Shown: positions 17,783 to 26,424 of the stretch, piece after piece | Layout of the letters: every line of letters starts with the position of its first letter | Numbering within the stretch: position 1 is the stretch's first letter | NCBI GenBank assembly: GCA_905214235.1 | Contig: CAJMLF010000006.1 | Location: 11,952 to 75,951 of the forward strand | DNA from: an uncultured bacterium | GTDB taxonomy: Bacteria > Bacillota > Bacilli > Lactobacillales > Lactobacillaceae | DNA: 64,000 nt | Direction: 5' to 3' | Notes under the pieces: model-generated | Told to the model about the DNA's origin: nothing | The model's input: only the letters and a program-made list of their open reading frames with translations | The model's database searches: none | Translations under genes and position numbers: made by a program

Positions 17783-19147
17783 ATGAAAAATCAGATTGGC
17801 AAAGGCAGTAGCCCGAAGGAAAAGACTCTCGGACTATTTGACCTTTCAATCCTTGGAATTGGCGCAATCATCGGTACAGGGATCCTCGTCCTCACCGGAA
17901 TTGTCGCGTCAACCGATGCGGGCCCCGGAATCGTCTTTTCGTTTTTAATTGCGGCCCTAGCGAGTGGGTTGATTGGGCTTTGCTATTCGGAGCTCACCAC
18001 TAGCTTGCCGAATTCCGGAAGTGCGTTTTTCTATGCCTGGGTATCAATCGGTAAGTTTGTCGCGTTTCTCGCCGGCTGGACCCTGATTGGGGTCTACGTC
18101 ACCACCACGGCAACGGTTGCCAACGGCTGGACCGGGTATGTCCAATCATTCTTAGAAGTTTTGGGAATTAACCTGCCCCACCAGTTCCTCGTCAACCCCG
18201 CTGCGGATGGTTACATCAACCTGCCAGCGGTCCTGATGATCATCCTAATGACCATCATCCTAACCCGGGGAACGAGCGAAAGTAAGCTGGTCAACAACTT
18301 CCTGGTTGGGGTCAAGATATTCATTATCGTCTTGTTCATCGTGGTCAGCATCTGGGACGTCAAGGCCACCAACTGGCACCCCTTCCTCCCGTACGGCGTG
18401 AAGGGGATCTTCACCGGTGCTTCAGCGGTTTTCTTCTCCTTCCTGGGCTTTGACGCCCTCGCAACGTCGGCGGAGGATGCCAAGGACGTCGGCCACACGA
18501 TCCCCCGGGCAATCGTCCTCTGCTTGACGGTCTCCACAACCCTCTACATCCTAGTCAGCCTAGTGATGACGGGGGTAGTGCGTTACACCAAGCTGAACGT
18601 TTCCGAGGCGATGTCTTACGTACTGCTCAGTGAGGGCCATAACTATGTCGCCGAGATTGTCTCCTTAGGGGCGGTCCTTGGAATCATGGCCGTGGTGTTT
18701 GCCTTTATTTACGCCGGGTCCAACATTCTTAAGTCAATGAGCCGGTCCCGCTTTCTGCCCAAGGGCTTTGCCAAGTTAAACGCCCATACCCAGAGTCCGA
18801 ACCGGGCCATCTGGCTAATCGGCCTGGCCTCCGCGGTGTTTGCTGGTGAGTTCGACCTCCACTACCTGGCCTTAATCGCCAACATTGGTTCCCTGATGGT
18901 CTTCATGCTCATCTCCTTGATCGTGATCATCCTCCGGTATAAGTACCCGGAACTGGAGCGGCCATTCAAGGTCCCGTTTGGCAACGTAATCCCCACCTGT
19001 TCAATCCTGGTTTGCCTGGTCCTGCTGGTCAGCATCTCGCTCAAGGCATGGTTAACCTACCTGTTATGGATTGTCATCGGGCTAATTGTCTACTTCGCCT
19101 ACTCACTCCGGCATGCGGACGAGTTTAACTTTACCGAAGATAAGTAG
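17783..19147 (+). CDS. APC-family amino-acid permease
   Basis: 454 aa, twelve helices. Helix 1 has the substrate-backbone motif IGAIIGTGILVLTG. The conserved FSFLGFDALATSAEDAKDVGHTIPRAI identifies the APC/CAT (YfnA-like) group, which takes up cationic or branched amino acids with protons. The start MKNQIGKGSSPKEKTLGLFDL follows AGAAAGGA. No T-box or riboswitch is visible in the 224-bp upstream gap, which holds only a GC-rich GGTGGG/CCCACC repeat near 17650-17685. A strong terminator follows. Substrate unassigned. Confidence 0.88.
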   Translation: MKNQIGKGSSPKEKTLGLFDLSILGIGAIIGTGILVLTGIVASTDAGPGIVFSFLIAALASGLIGLCYSELTTSLPNSGSAFFYAWVSIGKFVAFLAGWTLIGVYVTTTATVANGWTGYVQSFLEVLGINLPHQFLVNPAADGYINLPAVLMIILMTIILTRGTSESKLVNNFLVGVKIFIIVLFIVVSIWDVKATNWHPFLPYGVKGIFTGASAVFFSFLGFDALATSAEDAKDVGHTIPRAIVLCLTVSTTLYILVSLVMTGVVRYTKLNVSEAMSYVLLSEGHNYVAEIVSLGAVLGIMAVVFAFIYAGSNILKSMSRSRFLPKGFAKLNAHTQSPNRAIWLIGLASAVFAGEFDLHYLALIANIGSLMVFMLISLIVIILRYKYPELERPFKVPFGNVIPTCSILVCLVLLVSISLKAWLTYLLWIVIGLIVYFAYSLRHADEFNFTEDK

Positions 19148-19153
19148 TCTATC

Positions 19154-19184
19154 GCGGCTGGCCTATTTGGCCAGCCGCTTTTGT
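19154..19184 (+). terminator. terminator after amino-acid permease
   Basis: Perfect stem GCGGCTGGCC/GGCCAGCCGC, loop TATTT, then TTTTGT. Confidence 0.88.
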
Positions 19185-19204
19185 AATTAATTTGCCAATT
19201 AGTG

Positions 19205-19233
19205 TTGACAATTAAATTAGAATTCGTTAAGAT
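19205..19233 (+). promoter_or_regulatory. promoter of metE-like gene
   Basis: TTGACA (19205-19210), 17 bp, TAAGAT (19228-19233), just upstream of the T-box. Confidence 0.7.
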
Positions 19234-19244
19234 AATGACAATCA

Positions 19245-19542
19245 AATTAAGAAATGCTTAGAAGAGATGAGTAAGCAGGCGCAGCCATTACAGAGAACCG
19301 CGGTTGGTGGAAGGCGGGATGGCTAGACCTGTCGAAGATGGTCTTGGAGCAATGTTCGGGTGGCGAGCCAGACGTGAGCTGCCCACGAGTGACGTCCGAT
19401 ATAACGTCTAGGTTTACCTCCGGGTGTACCTACTGAGGAGTTGGCTGTGAGGCCGACTCAAATTAGGGTGGTAACACGTTAACTAATGATTAGCTTGACG
19501 TCCCTAGGAAAGGCACAGTTCTTTTCCTGGGGACGTTTTTTA
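19245..19542 (+). ncRNA. T-box riboswitch, methionine type
   Basis: A leader of about 300 nt. AGAGA and GGTGGAA elements of stem I are followed by GAAGATGGTC, which places an ATG (Met) specifier at 19338-19340. The antiterminator core AGGGTGGTAACACG is at 19465-19478. A terminator follows with arms GACGTCCCTAGGAAA / TTTTCCTGGGGACGTT and a T-run (19497-19542). Uncharged tRNA-Met should permit read-through into the metE-like gene. Confidence 0.88.
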
Positions 19543-19587
19543 TTTGCTCCGCACCTGAACCCACCGCATACGAAAGGATCGATTATT

Positions 19588-20724
19588 ATGACTGAATTCA
19601 CAAAACGAACTGTTTCCCCATTCCGCTACGACGTTGTTGGTAGCTTTCTCCGTCCCCAAGCATTAAAGGACGCCCGGGCCAAGTTTGCGGCGGGCGAAAT
19701 TAGCCAGGCCGACCTGACCGCCGTGGAGGACAAGTGCATCACCGAGTTAATTCAAAAAGAAGTTGCCGCCGGACTGCAGGCCGTCACGGATGGTGAATTT
19801 CGGCGGAGCTACTGGCACCTTGACTTCTTCTGGGGACTACAAGGGGTCAAGCACGTTAACTTGAAGCATGGCTACTTCTTCCATGACGAAGAGACCCGGA
19901 ACGATTCAGCCCAGGTGGCCGGCAAGATCAGCGGTGAAAACCACCCCTTTGTCAACTACTTCAAGTTTGTCCAGGACCACGTTCCTGCTGGGGTCCAGGT
20001 CAAGCAGACCATCCCCGCACCAGCTCAGTTTTTAGAAGAGTTAATCCGGCCCGAAAACCAGGCCAGCGTTAAGGACAACTACGCTTCTGTTGAAGAGCTG
20101 GACCACGACGTTGCGGCCGCCTACCACCAAGTAATTGAAGACCTCTACGCCGCTGGTTGCCGAACCCTCCAACTCGATGACTGTACCTGGGGAATCTCCG
20201 TCAATAACTTTGCCAACCTTAAGAAGAAGGACCCCAACGCTGATACGTCTGCACTGAAGCAGCTCCAAGAACGGTTCCTAAAAGTAAATAACGCCGCCAT
20301 TGCAGACCTGCCAGCGGACTTAACGGTCAACACTCACGTTTGCCGGGGGAACTACCACTCAACTTGGGCTGCCGCGGGTGGCTATGGTCCCGTCGCTGAC
20401 ACCCTCCTCGCCCAGGAAAACGTGCAGGCCTTTTACCTGGAATACGACTCCGACCGGGCTGGTGGCTTTGAACCCCTTGCTAAGGTTCCTGATGATAAGT
20501 ACGTTGTCTTGGGGCTCATCACGTCCAAGTCCGGCCAGCTGGAAGACAAGCAGACCATCATCGACCGGATTCACGAAGCAGCAAAGTACCACCCGTTGGA
20601 CCACCTCTGCTTAAGTCCCCAGTGTGGGTTTGCCTCAACTGAGGAAGGAAACATCCTCACCGAGGACCAACAATGGAAGAAAGTCGCCCTCGTTAAGGAA
20701 ATTGCCACCGAAGTCTGGGGCTAA
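19588..20724 (+). CDS. MetE C-terminal-like methyltransferase (YxjG/YxjH type)
   Basis: 378 aa from ATG 19588 (SD AAAGGAT); the open frame upstream belongs to the T-box terminator. It corresponds to only the C-terminal catalytic half of cobalamin-independent methionine synthase. PFRYDVVGSFLRP opens the TIM barrel, and the zinc ligands are His/Cys in NTHVCRGN and Cys in SPQCGFAS. FLYLEYDSDRAGGFEPL-type strands complete the barrel (visible as FYLEYDSDR). Short YxjG-type enzymes methylate homocysteine using folate or an alternative donor. The Met T-box supports a role in methionine supply. Confidence 0.9.
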   Translation: MTEFTKRTVSPFRYDVVGSFLRPQALKDARAKFAAGEISQADLTAVEDKCITELIQKEVAAGLQAVTDGEFRRSYWHLDFFWGLQGVKHVNLKHGYFFHDEETRNDSAQVAGKISGENHPFVNYFKFVQDHVPAGVQVKQTIPAPAQFLEELIRPENQASVKDNYASVEELDHDVAAAYHQVIEDLYAAGCRTLQLDDCTWGISVNNFANLKKKDPNADTSALKQLQERFLKVNNAAIADLPADLTVNTHVCRGNYHSTWAAAGGYGPVADTLLAQENVQAFYLEYDSDRAGGFEPLAKVPDDKYVVLGLITSKSGQLEDKQTIIDRIHEAAKYHPLDHLCLSPQCGFASTEEGNILTEDQQWKKVALVKEIATEVWG

Positions 20725-20756
20725 TTCTGCCGATATATACACCTCCTGAATACGAA

Positions 20757-20796
20757 GAAATGGACCAGTGGGATAATCTCACTGATCCATTTTTAT
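20757..20796 (+). terminator. terminator after metE-like gene
   Basis: AAATGGACCAGTG.GA ... TCACTGATCCATTTTTATT, a 12-bp stem with T-run, also usable by the convergent cytochrome b5-like gene. Confidence 0.8.
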
Positions 20797-20800
20797 TAAC

Positions 20801-21037
20801 CTAATCCATATAATCACCAACAACGGGGATCCCCGGTAAGACACTGTCACCGTGGGCTACCCGTCTTTTTAATGGTTCCGTCAAATCCTGGCCCGCTGTG
20901 TAGCCGTGGTGCTTACCACCCTGCCAGGAAGCATCTTCGGAAACGTCATAGACCTTGCCATCGATTGCGATGTACGCGGGGCGGCCATCCTGGCCATCAT
21001 ACTTTTGTAACTCTTCCTTAGTGAACGTCTTTGCCAT
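20801..21037 (-). CDS. small cytochrome b5-like haem/steroid-binding domain protein
   Basis: 78 aa from ATG 21037 (SD GGGAGG). The sequence MAKTFTKEELQKYDGQDG..YIAIDGKVYDVS is the standard opening of a cytochrome b5 fold. The first haem ligand region HPGG is replaced by GKHHGYTAGQDLT, and a later AHGDS could give the second His. The protein has no membrane segment, so it would be a soluble single-domain form. Such proteins are widespread in Firmicutes and of unknown function. The presence of a haem efflux operon in the same window makes haem binding plausible but unproven. Confidence 0.85.
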   Translation of the reverse strand: MAKTFTKEELQKYDGQDGRPAYIAIDGKVYDVSEDASWQGGKHHGYTAGQDLTEPLKRRVAHGDSVLPGIPVVGDYMD

Positions 21038-21129
21038 ACCGGTTTCCTCCCTTTTCCATTCTTTTGGTAGTTTAACTATACCGGGGCCGGCAATAAAAAG
21101 CACGCTTTCTGCTCAGCCTTAAGGGAAAG

Positions 21130-21615
21130 TTACAAGTCCTTAACCATGGTCAACCAGGTCTCGTCCGCATGGCTGGAAGGTGACACCCCCGCCTGATGAA
21201 AACCGTTATGCTCATAAAAGGGAACGTTTTTGGCCAGGGAGTCTAGCACAACTGACTGCCGCTTGCTTGCCCGGGCTACCCGCGCCAGGGCGTCCAAGAG
21301 CTGGCTGCCAACGCCCTTTCCCCGGTAGGCCGGGGCCACCGCAAGTGAGAGCACCAGCTGGTAGCCACCCGTAGGCAGGTTAGTCGGGGCCGTTTCGTAC
21401 ATCTGGTCGTCGATCACCCGGGTACTAACTGCCGGGCCGACGATAAAACCGACTACCCGGTCCCCAGCCTTGGCCACTAAAAAGGTGTCCGGCAACTTGT
21501 TGAGCCGGTCCTGAAAAGCCGCCGGACTCCCAGCCTCAGCCGGACTAAAGCCCGCCCGTTCAATTGCAACTACCGCGGGCAAGTCTGCTTGTTGGACATT
21601 ACTGATTTTGATCAT
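21130..21615 (-). CDS. GNAT-family N-acetyltransferase
   Basis: 161 aa. The GNAT fold is complete: ADLPAVVAIERAGFSPAEA (helix 1-2), LVLSLAVAPAYRGKGVGSQLLDAL (acetyl-CoA binding, Q/RxxGxG/A as RGKGVG) and VPFYEHNGF (last strand-helix). It resembles the arylalkylamine/GCN5-related small-molecule branch. It overlaps the end of the upstream LysR gene by 17 nt on the same strand, so the two are co-transcribed. Substrate unknown. Confidence 0.85.
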   Translation of the reverse strand: MIKISNVQQADLPAVVAIERAGFSPAEAGSPAAFQDRLNKLPDTFLVAKAGDRVVGFIVGPAVSTRVIDDQMYETAPTNLPTGGYQLVLSLAVAPAYRGKGVGSQLLDALARVARASKRQSVVLDSLAKNVPFYEHNGFHQAGVSPSSHADETWLTMVKDL

Positions 21616-22486
21616 GGGTGACCTCCTTCATTTCCTTAATAAAAATATTGCCAACGTTTGGTAGGCGGTTATCCTTGCGCCAAACTAAAATATTCTGATC
21701 AACTAGCGCCGGGGTGAGGGGCCGAAAGACCAGGTTGTCTTCTGCTTGATTTTTAATCAGCCCCTCGTAGGTCATTACCGCGCACGCACCGGTCTTGGCC
21801 AACAAGGCCGCGTTAAAGACCAGGTTATACTGACCGACAAAGTTGAAGTGGTTCAGTGCCATCCCCGCCCACTGACGAAAGGTGTCCTGGCGTATGGTTT
21901 GCCCCGACGTCATCAGTGGCTGGCCAACCAGGTCCGCAGGGGTAATGGCCTCCTTTTGTGCCAGTGGCGAATCGGCCGCCACGACAATCCCCCACCGGTT
22001 AACCCCACTAAGGGGCATGGTGTTGTATTCAATCAGGTTTTCGTGCCCCATCAGGATGGCAAACTCAATCAAGCCCGTATCCAGCTGGTGGCGTAAAAAC
22101 TCACTGTCCCCGCTCACCAGGTTGAGGCGAATCTGGGGAAACTTGGCCATGATGTGTTTGATGCAGGCCATCACGGGTTGGACGGCCCGACTTTCGCCCG
22201 CACCGATGTTGATGACACCACTCACCACCGCTTTTTTCTGCAGCTGGTCAGTAGTCCGGTCCACCAGGGTGGTGATTTCCTGGGCCCGGTCAAAGAGGTA
22301 GGACCCCTCCTGCGTAAGTTTGATTTGCCGGTGCCCCCGCTCAAAGAGGGTAACCCCCAGCTCGTTTTCGAGCTCCTTCATCTGACGGGAAAGGGCCGGT
22401 TGCGAGATGTGGAGAACCTGCGCCGCACCGGAAATATTTCCTTCCCGGACAATCTCATTGAAATAACGTAGTACCCGAACTTCCAT
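21599..22486 (-). CDS. LysR-family transcriptional regulator
   Basis: 295 aa. The N-terminal winged HTH (MEVRVLRYFNEIVREGNISGAAQVLHISQPALSRQ pattern, residues 1-60) is intact, followed by the linker helix and a periplasmic-binding-like effector domain from about residue 90. SD AGGAGG. It diverges from the acetyltransferase-hydrolase-hydrolase operon at 22595 across 108 bp, the classic layout for a LysR regulator of that operon, and also reads into the GNAT gene. Confidence 0.9.
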   Translation of the reverse strand: MEVRVLRYFNEIVREGNISGAAQVLHISQPALSRQMKELENELGVTLFERGHRQIKLTQEGSYLFDRAQEITTLVDRTTDQLQKKAVVSGVINIGAGESRAVQPVMACIKHIMAKFPQIRLNLVSGDSEFLRHQLDTGLIEFAILMGHENLIEYNTMPLSGVNRWGIVVAADSPLAQKEAITPADLVGQPLMTSGQTIRQDTFRQWAGMALNHFNFVGQYNLVFNAALLAKTGACAVMTYEGLIKNQAEDNLVFRPLTPALVDQNILVWRKDNRLPNVGNIFIKEMKEVTHDQNQ

Positions 22487-22594
22487 CGTCAGTCCTCCTA
22501 TGCATAATACTTATATTTTCCCATATATTATAAGTATTTTACAGGAGCACGCCAACTGTTTATCCTAGTAATAACCAGAAAGGAGAGTTAATGG

Positions 22595-23125
22595 ATGACA
22601 ACTAACATGAAAGCCACAAGCCAAGAAATCGCCCAGGTGGTCACCACTAACCAGCCCCTCGTTCAGGAGCTCAACACTGGCGTCCACACCGACCAAGAGG
22701 TGCGCCAAGTCGTTGCGCAGATCACGGGACAGGCAATTGACCCGTCCGTTGAAATTCGCCTGCCATTTTACACCGACTTCGGACGCCATCTTCAAATTGG
22801 GAAAAACGTCTTTATTAATAGTGGCGTCACCTTTACGGACCTTGGCGGCATTCAATTAGCGGACCGGGGCCTGATTGGTCCCAACGCCACCCTTGTCTCC
22901 GTCAACCACCCCCTCGACCCGGCCGACCGCCGCAACCTTGAGCTCAAGCCAATCAAGGTGGGCACGAACGCCTGGATTGGGGCCAACGACACCATCTTAC
23001 CAGGAGTAACCATCGGCGAAAATGCGGTTGTTGCGGCGGGGGCCATCGTCACTAAGGATGTCCCAGCTAACACCGTTGTCGCCGGAGTTCCCGCAAAAGT
23101 CATTAAGAAAATAAAGGAGGACTAA
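22595..23125 (+). CDS. hexapeptide-repeat sugar O-acetyltransferase
   Basis: 176 aa. C-terminal left-handed beta-helix of hexapeptide repeats (VTFTDLGGIQLADRGLIGPNATL, then IGENAVVAAGAIVTKDVPANTVVAGVPAKVIKK). FYTDFGRHLQIGKNVFINSG is typical of maltose/galactoside/nodulation acetyltransferases, with the catalytic His in VSVNHPLD. SD AAGGAGAG. It is the first gene of the operon facing the LysR gene and is followed by a hydrolase 4 nt downstream. Confidence 0.88.
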   Translation: MTTNMKATSQEIAQVVTTNQPLVQELNTGVHTDQEVRQVVAQITGQAIDPSVEIRLPFYTDFGRHLQIGKNVFINSGVTFTDLGGIQLADRGLIGPNATLVSVNHPLDPADRRNLELKPIKVGTNAWIGANDTILPGVTIGENAVVAAGAIVTKDVPANTVVAGVPAKVIKKIKED

Positions 23126-23128
23126 CCT

Positions 23129-24082
23129 ATGTCATTACGATACATTACCGAACTCAATGAAAACGTCCACCGTGACCACGTCAGCTTCTTAAACCGCTAC
23201 GGAATAAAAATTGCGGCTGACCTTTACTCCCCAAAGGAACGGACAGCAGAAAAGTACCCGGCTTTAATCGTGGGTGCGCCCTATGGTGGGGTAAAGGAGC
23301 AGGGTCCGGCCGTCTACGCCAACGAGCTCGCCCAGCGGGGCTTTGTGGTCCTGACCTTTGACCAGGTTTTCATGGGTGAATCTGGCGGCTGGCCACGCCA
23401 CGTGTCATCTCCGGAGCTCTTCGCCGAATCATTTAGTGCCAGCGTTGACTACCTTGGGGTCCAGGTGCCCTTTGTTGACCGGGAGCGGATCGGGGTTATC
23501 GGGATCTGCGGCTCTGCCGGCTTTGCCCTTTCCGCAGCTGCCGTTGACCCCCGGATTAAGGCGGTGGTTACCGCTTCAATGTACGACATCACGGACATCC
23601 GCGGCATGATGAAGCCTAGCAAGGCCCAATTAGACAAGATGAAGACCCAGTTGGCTAACCAGCGGTGGACGGACTTTGCCAATGGCCAGCCGGAATACAA
23701 GCCGTCATTCCCTGACCACCCCTACCCGTCAGTTGATGACCTCCCGAAGATGGACCCCATCAACAATGAGTGGTTCCGCTTCTACGCTGTTCCCCGGGGC
23801 TTCCACCCCAATGCCCGGGGCGGCTTTACCACCACTTCCAACCTGGCGATGATGCAGTTCTCCGCCCTCGACCACATTGACGAGATTTCCCCACGGCCAA
23901 TCCTGTTTATTTTTGGTGACCGGGCCCACTCCCGTGCCTTCTCCGAACGGGCGTATAATTTAGCCAAGGGGCCAAAGGAAAAGTACATCGTTGACGACTG
24001 TGAACACATTGACCTGTATGACCAGGTTGATAAGATTCCGTTTGCCAAGATCCAAAGCTTTTTTAATGACCACCTTAACTAA
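23129..24082 (+). CDS. alpha/beta hydrolase, YcjY-like with Cys in nucleophile elbow
   Basis: 317 aa. The alpha/beta hydrolase fold carries GAPYGGVKEQ (oxyanion), TFDQVFMGESGG, the nucleophile elbow GICGSAGFALS, Asp in FIFGDRAHS and His in VDDCEHIDLYD. The elbow Cys in place of Ser is typical of the YcjY/dienelactone-hydrolase-like group. SD AAAGGAGG; starts 4 nt after the acetyltransferase. No signal peptide. Role probably removal of an ester group from a small molecule imported by the cell; substrate not known. Confidence 0.85.
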   Translation: MSLRYITELNENVHRDHVSFLNRYGIKIAADLYSPKERTAEKYPALIVGAPYGGVKEQGPAVYANELAQRGFVVLTFDQVFMGESGGWPRHVSSPELFAESFSASVDYLGVQVPFVDRERIGVIGICGSAGFALSAAAVDPRIKAVVTASMYDITDIRGMMKPSKAQLDKMKTQLANQRWTDFANGQPEYKPSFPDHPYPSVDDLPKMDPINNEWFRFYAVPRGFHPNARGGFTTTSNLAMMQFSALDHIDEISPRPILFIFGDRAHSRAFSERAYNLAKGPKEKYIVDDCEHIDLYDQVDKIPFAKIQSFFNDHLN

Positions 24083-24087
24083 TTGAT

Positions 24088-24954
24088 ATGGATGTGAGCA
24101 CTTTGAAAAGATTTCCCCTGATTACGATACTAACCACCATCCTCGCCTTTTGCTGTCTCGCTGTTTCGAGCCGGGCGATGGCTATCCAGCACTACCGGCA
24201 GTCGACCGTGCCAACCATCTTCGTCCACGGCTGGGGCTCCAGTGCCCGGGCGGAAGATAAGATGGCCCGGGCCGCCCAACGCGCCGGCGTTACCAAGACA
24301 ATTGTCCGCGCCAACGTCGATCGCCAGGGAAAGGTGTCGTTTGACCGCAACATCCCCAAGGGGGCAATTAACCCCATCGTGGAGGTCAACCTCGCTGATA
24401 ACAAGCTTAGCCACTACAAGGATAACTACACGGCTGGCTACCACCACGGCGGCACCTACGTCAAGAACGTGGTTAAGGCCTTAGAAAAACGCGGGCACTA
24501 CCCGGCATTTAACTTTGTGGGGCACTCGATGGGTAACCTGGAGATTGCCAACTACATCAATGACAATGCCGGTCACCTGCCGAAGATCAACCACCTGGTT
24601 GCCATTGCTGGCCACTATAACGGCCTGGTCGGGCAATCAACGGCCGAAAGTGCGGTCAACCAGGAGGGTAAACCGACGCGGGAGGACTCCTGCTTCAAGG
24701 CCCTCCTTGGTCTCCGGCAGAACTTCCCCCGCAATACCCGGGTGTTAAACATCTACGGCAACCTCGATAACGGCTCTAACTCCGACGGTGATGTTCCCGT
24801 TAACTCGGCAAAATCGTTGAAGTACCTGGTTGCCAACCGGGCGAAGTCTTACCAGGAGCTTGAACTGCACGGTAAGAGTGCCCAGCACAGCCGGCTCCAC
24901 AACAATAACCACCAGGTTGACCAGGCATTGATCAACTTCCTGTGGGCAAAATAA
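24088..24954 (+). CDS. secreted or membrane-anchored alpha/beta hydrolase, DUF915 type
   Basis: 288 aa as drawn; a TTG at 24103 would give a cleaner signal peptide (MKRFPLITILTTILAFCCLAV) and is a real alternative because neither start has a strong SD. After the signal anchor: VPTIFVHGWGSS (oxyanion), nucleophile elbow FNFVGHSMGNLEIAN, Asp in NIYGNLDNGSNSDG and His in SAQHSRLHNN. DUF915 members are lipase/esterase-like surface proteins of lactobacilli. It is the third gene of the acetyltransferase-hydrolase operon. Confidence 0.85.
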   Translation: MDVSTLKRFPLITILTTILAFCCLAVSSRAMAIQHYRQSTVPTIFVHGWGSSARAEDKMARAAQRAGVTKTIVRANVDRQGKVSFDRNIPKGAINPIVEVNLADNKLSHYKDNYTAGYHHGGTYVKNVVKALEKRGHYPAFNFVGHSMGNLEIANYINDNAGHLPKINHLVAIAGHYNGLVGQSTAESAVNQEGKPTREDSCFKALLGLRQNFPRNTRVLNIYGNLDNGSNSDGDVPVNSAKSLKYLVANRAKSYQELELHGKSAQHSRLHNNNHQVDQALINFLWAK

Positions 24955-24990
24955 AGGGATCCCCCCCTCCCCTCATATAGCCTTTACTAC

Positions 24991-25026
24991 TCAACGACTA
25001 GGAAATTATTCCTGGTCGTTTTTTTG
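24991..25026 (+). terminator. terminator after DUF915 hydrolase
   Basis: AACGAC.AGGAA ... TTCCT.GTCGTTTTTTT, an 11-bp stem with a T-run. A second hairpin, TTCACCG.CTACC/GGTAG.CGGTGAA, follows at 25039-25072. Confidence 0.75.
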
Positions 25027-25105
25027 CTGTTTAAAAAATTTCACCGGCTACCTATTGTCGGTAGTCGGTGAAGTGATGTGTAAGTTAGTTATTTAATAAT
25101 TGCAG

Positions 25106-26371
25106 TTACTTAATTCCTTTAATGAAGAAGATCAAAATTGAACCTAAAACAGCTGAAACACAGGCTGCAGGGAAGATATATCCATAACCACCCATGTTAA
25201 TTGCAGTTGCGGCAACAATTGGGCCAAAAATCTGCCCAGCACTGTTTGCCATGTTCAACAGACCTAAGTCTTTAGCAGCAGTTTTCTCGTTTGGTAATAC
25301 GTCAATGTTCAACGCCTGATCCACGGAATTGTACATTCCAAATCCAATTCCGGCAATCACTGCGTAAGCCAACATTCCCCAAGTATTTGTTGTTAAACGT
25401 GGAACAAATACCCCTAAGGCAATGATCAGGCCAGCAGTAATAACAGGTAATTTCCTAACCTTCATCTTATCGGCCAATGGCCCGGAGATCAGTGACATAA
25501 TAACCGCGGTAATCATTAAAATTATCGAAATCAGCGATACATATTGCTGGACTGCGCCACCCCTGAGCTTAATGTAGTCGGTAAAGATATATAAGGTATA
25601 GCCCGAAATGGCAAATTGAGAAATAATAATCATAAACTTACCAAATAAGGCTAGATAGAAGTTGCGGGCGTTATGAGTTGGGAAGACGAAGTTTGCAGAA
25701 AAGGCCTTCCAACCATCAATCTTTTCAACGGGCATATTCTTAGTTGACTGCTCGTGTAAAATCAGCGCCGCAATTGGTCCAGATACTAAGGTCATCGTGG
25801 CCATAACGTAAAAGCCCATTGTGTTATTGTACAAGAAATGGGAACCAATTACTGGTCCTAAGCCTTGCGCAGCAGCGGTTCCTAATGCATACATCCCAGA
25901 CATCGTGCCCCGGAACTGTTCAGAGGTCCGGTCGGCAATTACTGCAACCAGTGGAGCTACGATCATATTTTGGAAAAGGACATATACAGAGTCACCGACA
26001 ACAACACCAAATGCTGTCTTGGCATGACTCCAGGCAATAATACTAATGAATGAACCAATTGAACCAACAATTATCCATGGCGTCCGCCGTCCCCAACGTG
26101 AGCGGGTCCGGTCAGAAAGGCCACCCCAGATAATATTTGAAATTGTTGCCACGATCATTGCAACCGCAGACATTGTTGCAATAACGTTTTGCTTCGTTGC
26201 CGGATCAATGTCTTGGACCAGTTTTGGAACTGTAACCCCAACTAATCCAAGGTAAGGGCCAACCCAAAGAAAGTAGCCCAGAACAATCCCAATACAGGTT
26301 CTTACTGGAAACTTCTTCTGCTCTTCGTTAGTTGGTGTTTGCCATGGTTTTCTTTCGGTCGAATTATCCAT
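25106..26371 (-). CDS. MFS sugar porter, probably for xylosides
   Basis: 421 aa from ATG 26371; a GTG at 26380 abuts the SD (AAGGGAT) and is unlikely. Twelve helices. The loop motif GGLSDRTRSRWGRRTPWI is typical of the GPH/SLC45-like sugar:cation symporters, and a second copy GPLADKMKVRK is present. The gene lies 53 nt downstream of a GH120 beta-xylosidase and in the same direction, so the likely cargo is a xylo-oligosaccharide or other beta-xyloside. Base composition is visibly more AT-rich than in the preceding operon, suggesting a separate origin. Confidence 0.85.
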   Translation of the reverse strand: MDNSTERKPWQTPTNEEQKKFPVRTCIGIVLGYFLWVGPYLGLVGVTVPKLVQDIDPATKQNVIATMSAVAMIVATISNIIWGGLSDRTRSRWGRRTPWIIVGSIGSFISIIAWSHAKTAFGVVVGDSVYVLFQNMIVAPLVAVIADRTSEQFRGTMSGMYALGTAAAQGLGPVIGSHFLYNNTMGFYVMATMTLVSGPIAALILHEQSTKNMPVEKIDGWKAFSANFVFPTHNARNFYLALFGKFMIIISQFAISGYTLYIFTDYIKLRGGAVQQYVSLISIILMITAVIMSLISGPLADKMKVRKLPVITAGLIIALGVFVPRLTTNTWGMLAYAVIAGIGFGMYNSVDQALNIDVLPNEKTAAKDLGLLNMANSAGQIFGPIVAATAINMGGYGYIFPAACVSAVLGSILIFFIKGIK

Positions 26372-26424
26372 ATTTTTCACATCCCTTTTTAATCACGTCA
26401 TTCAACCGTATTCAGCAAATGGTC

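Noticed and set aside
19486..19587. Upstream extension of the metE-like gene
   Set aside because: Same reason: the frame crosses the T-box terminator.
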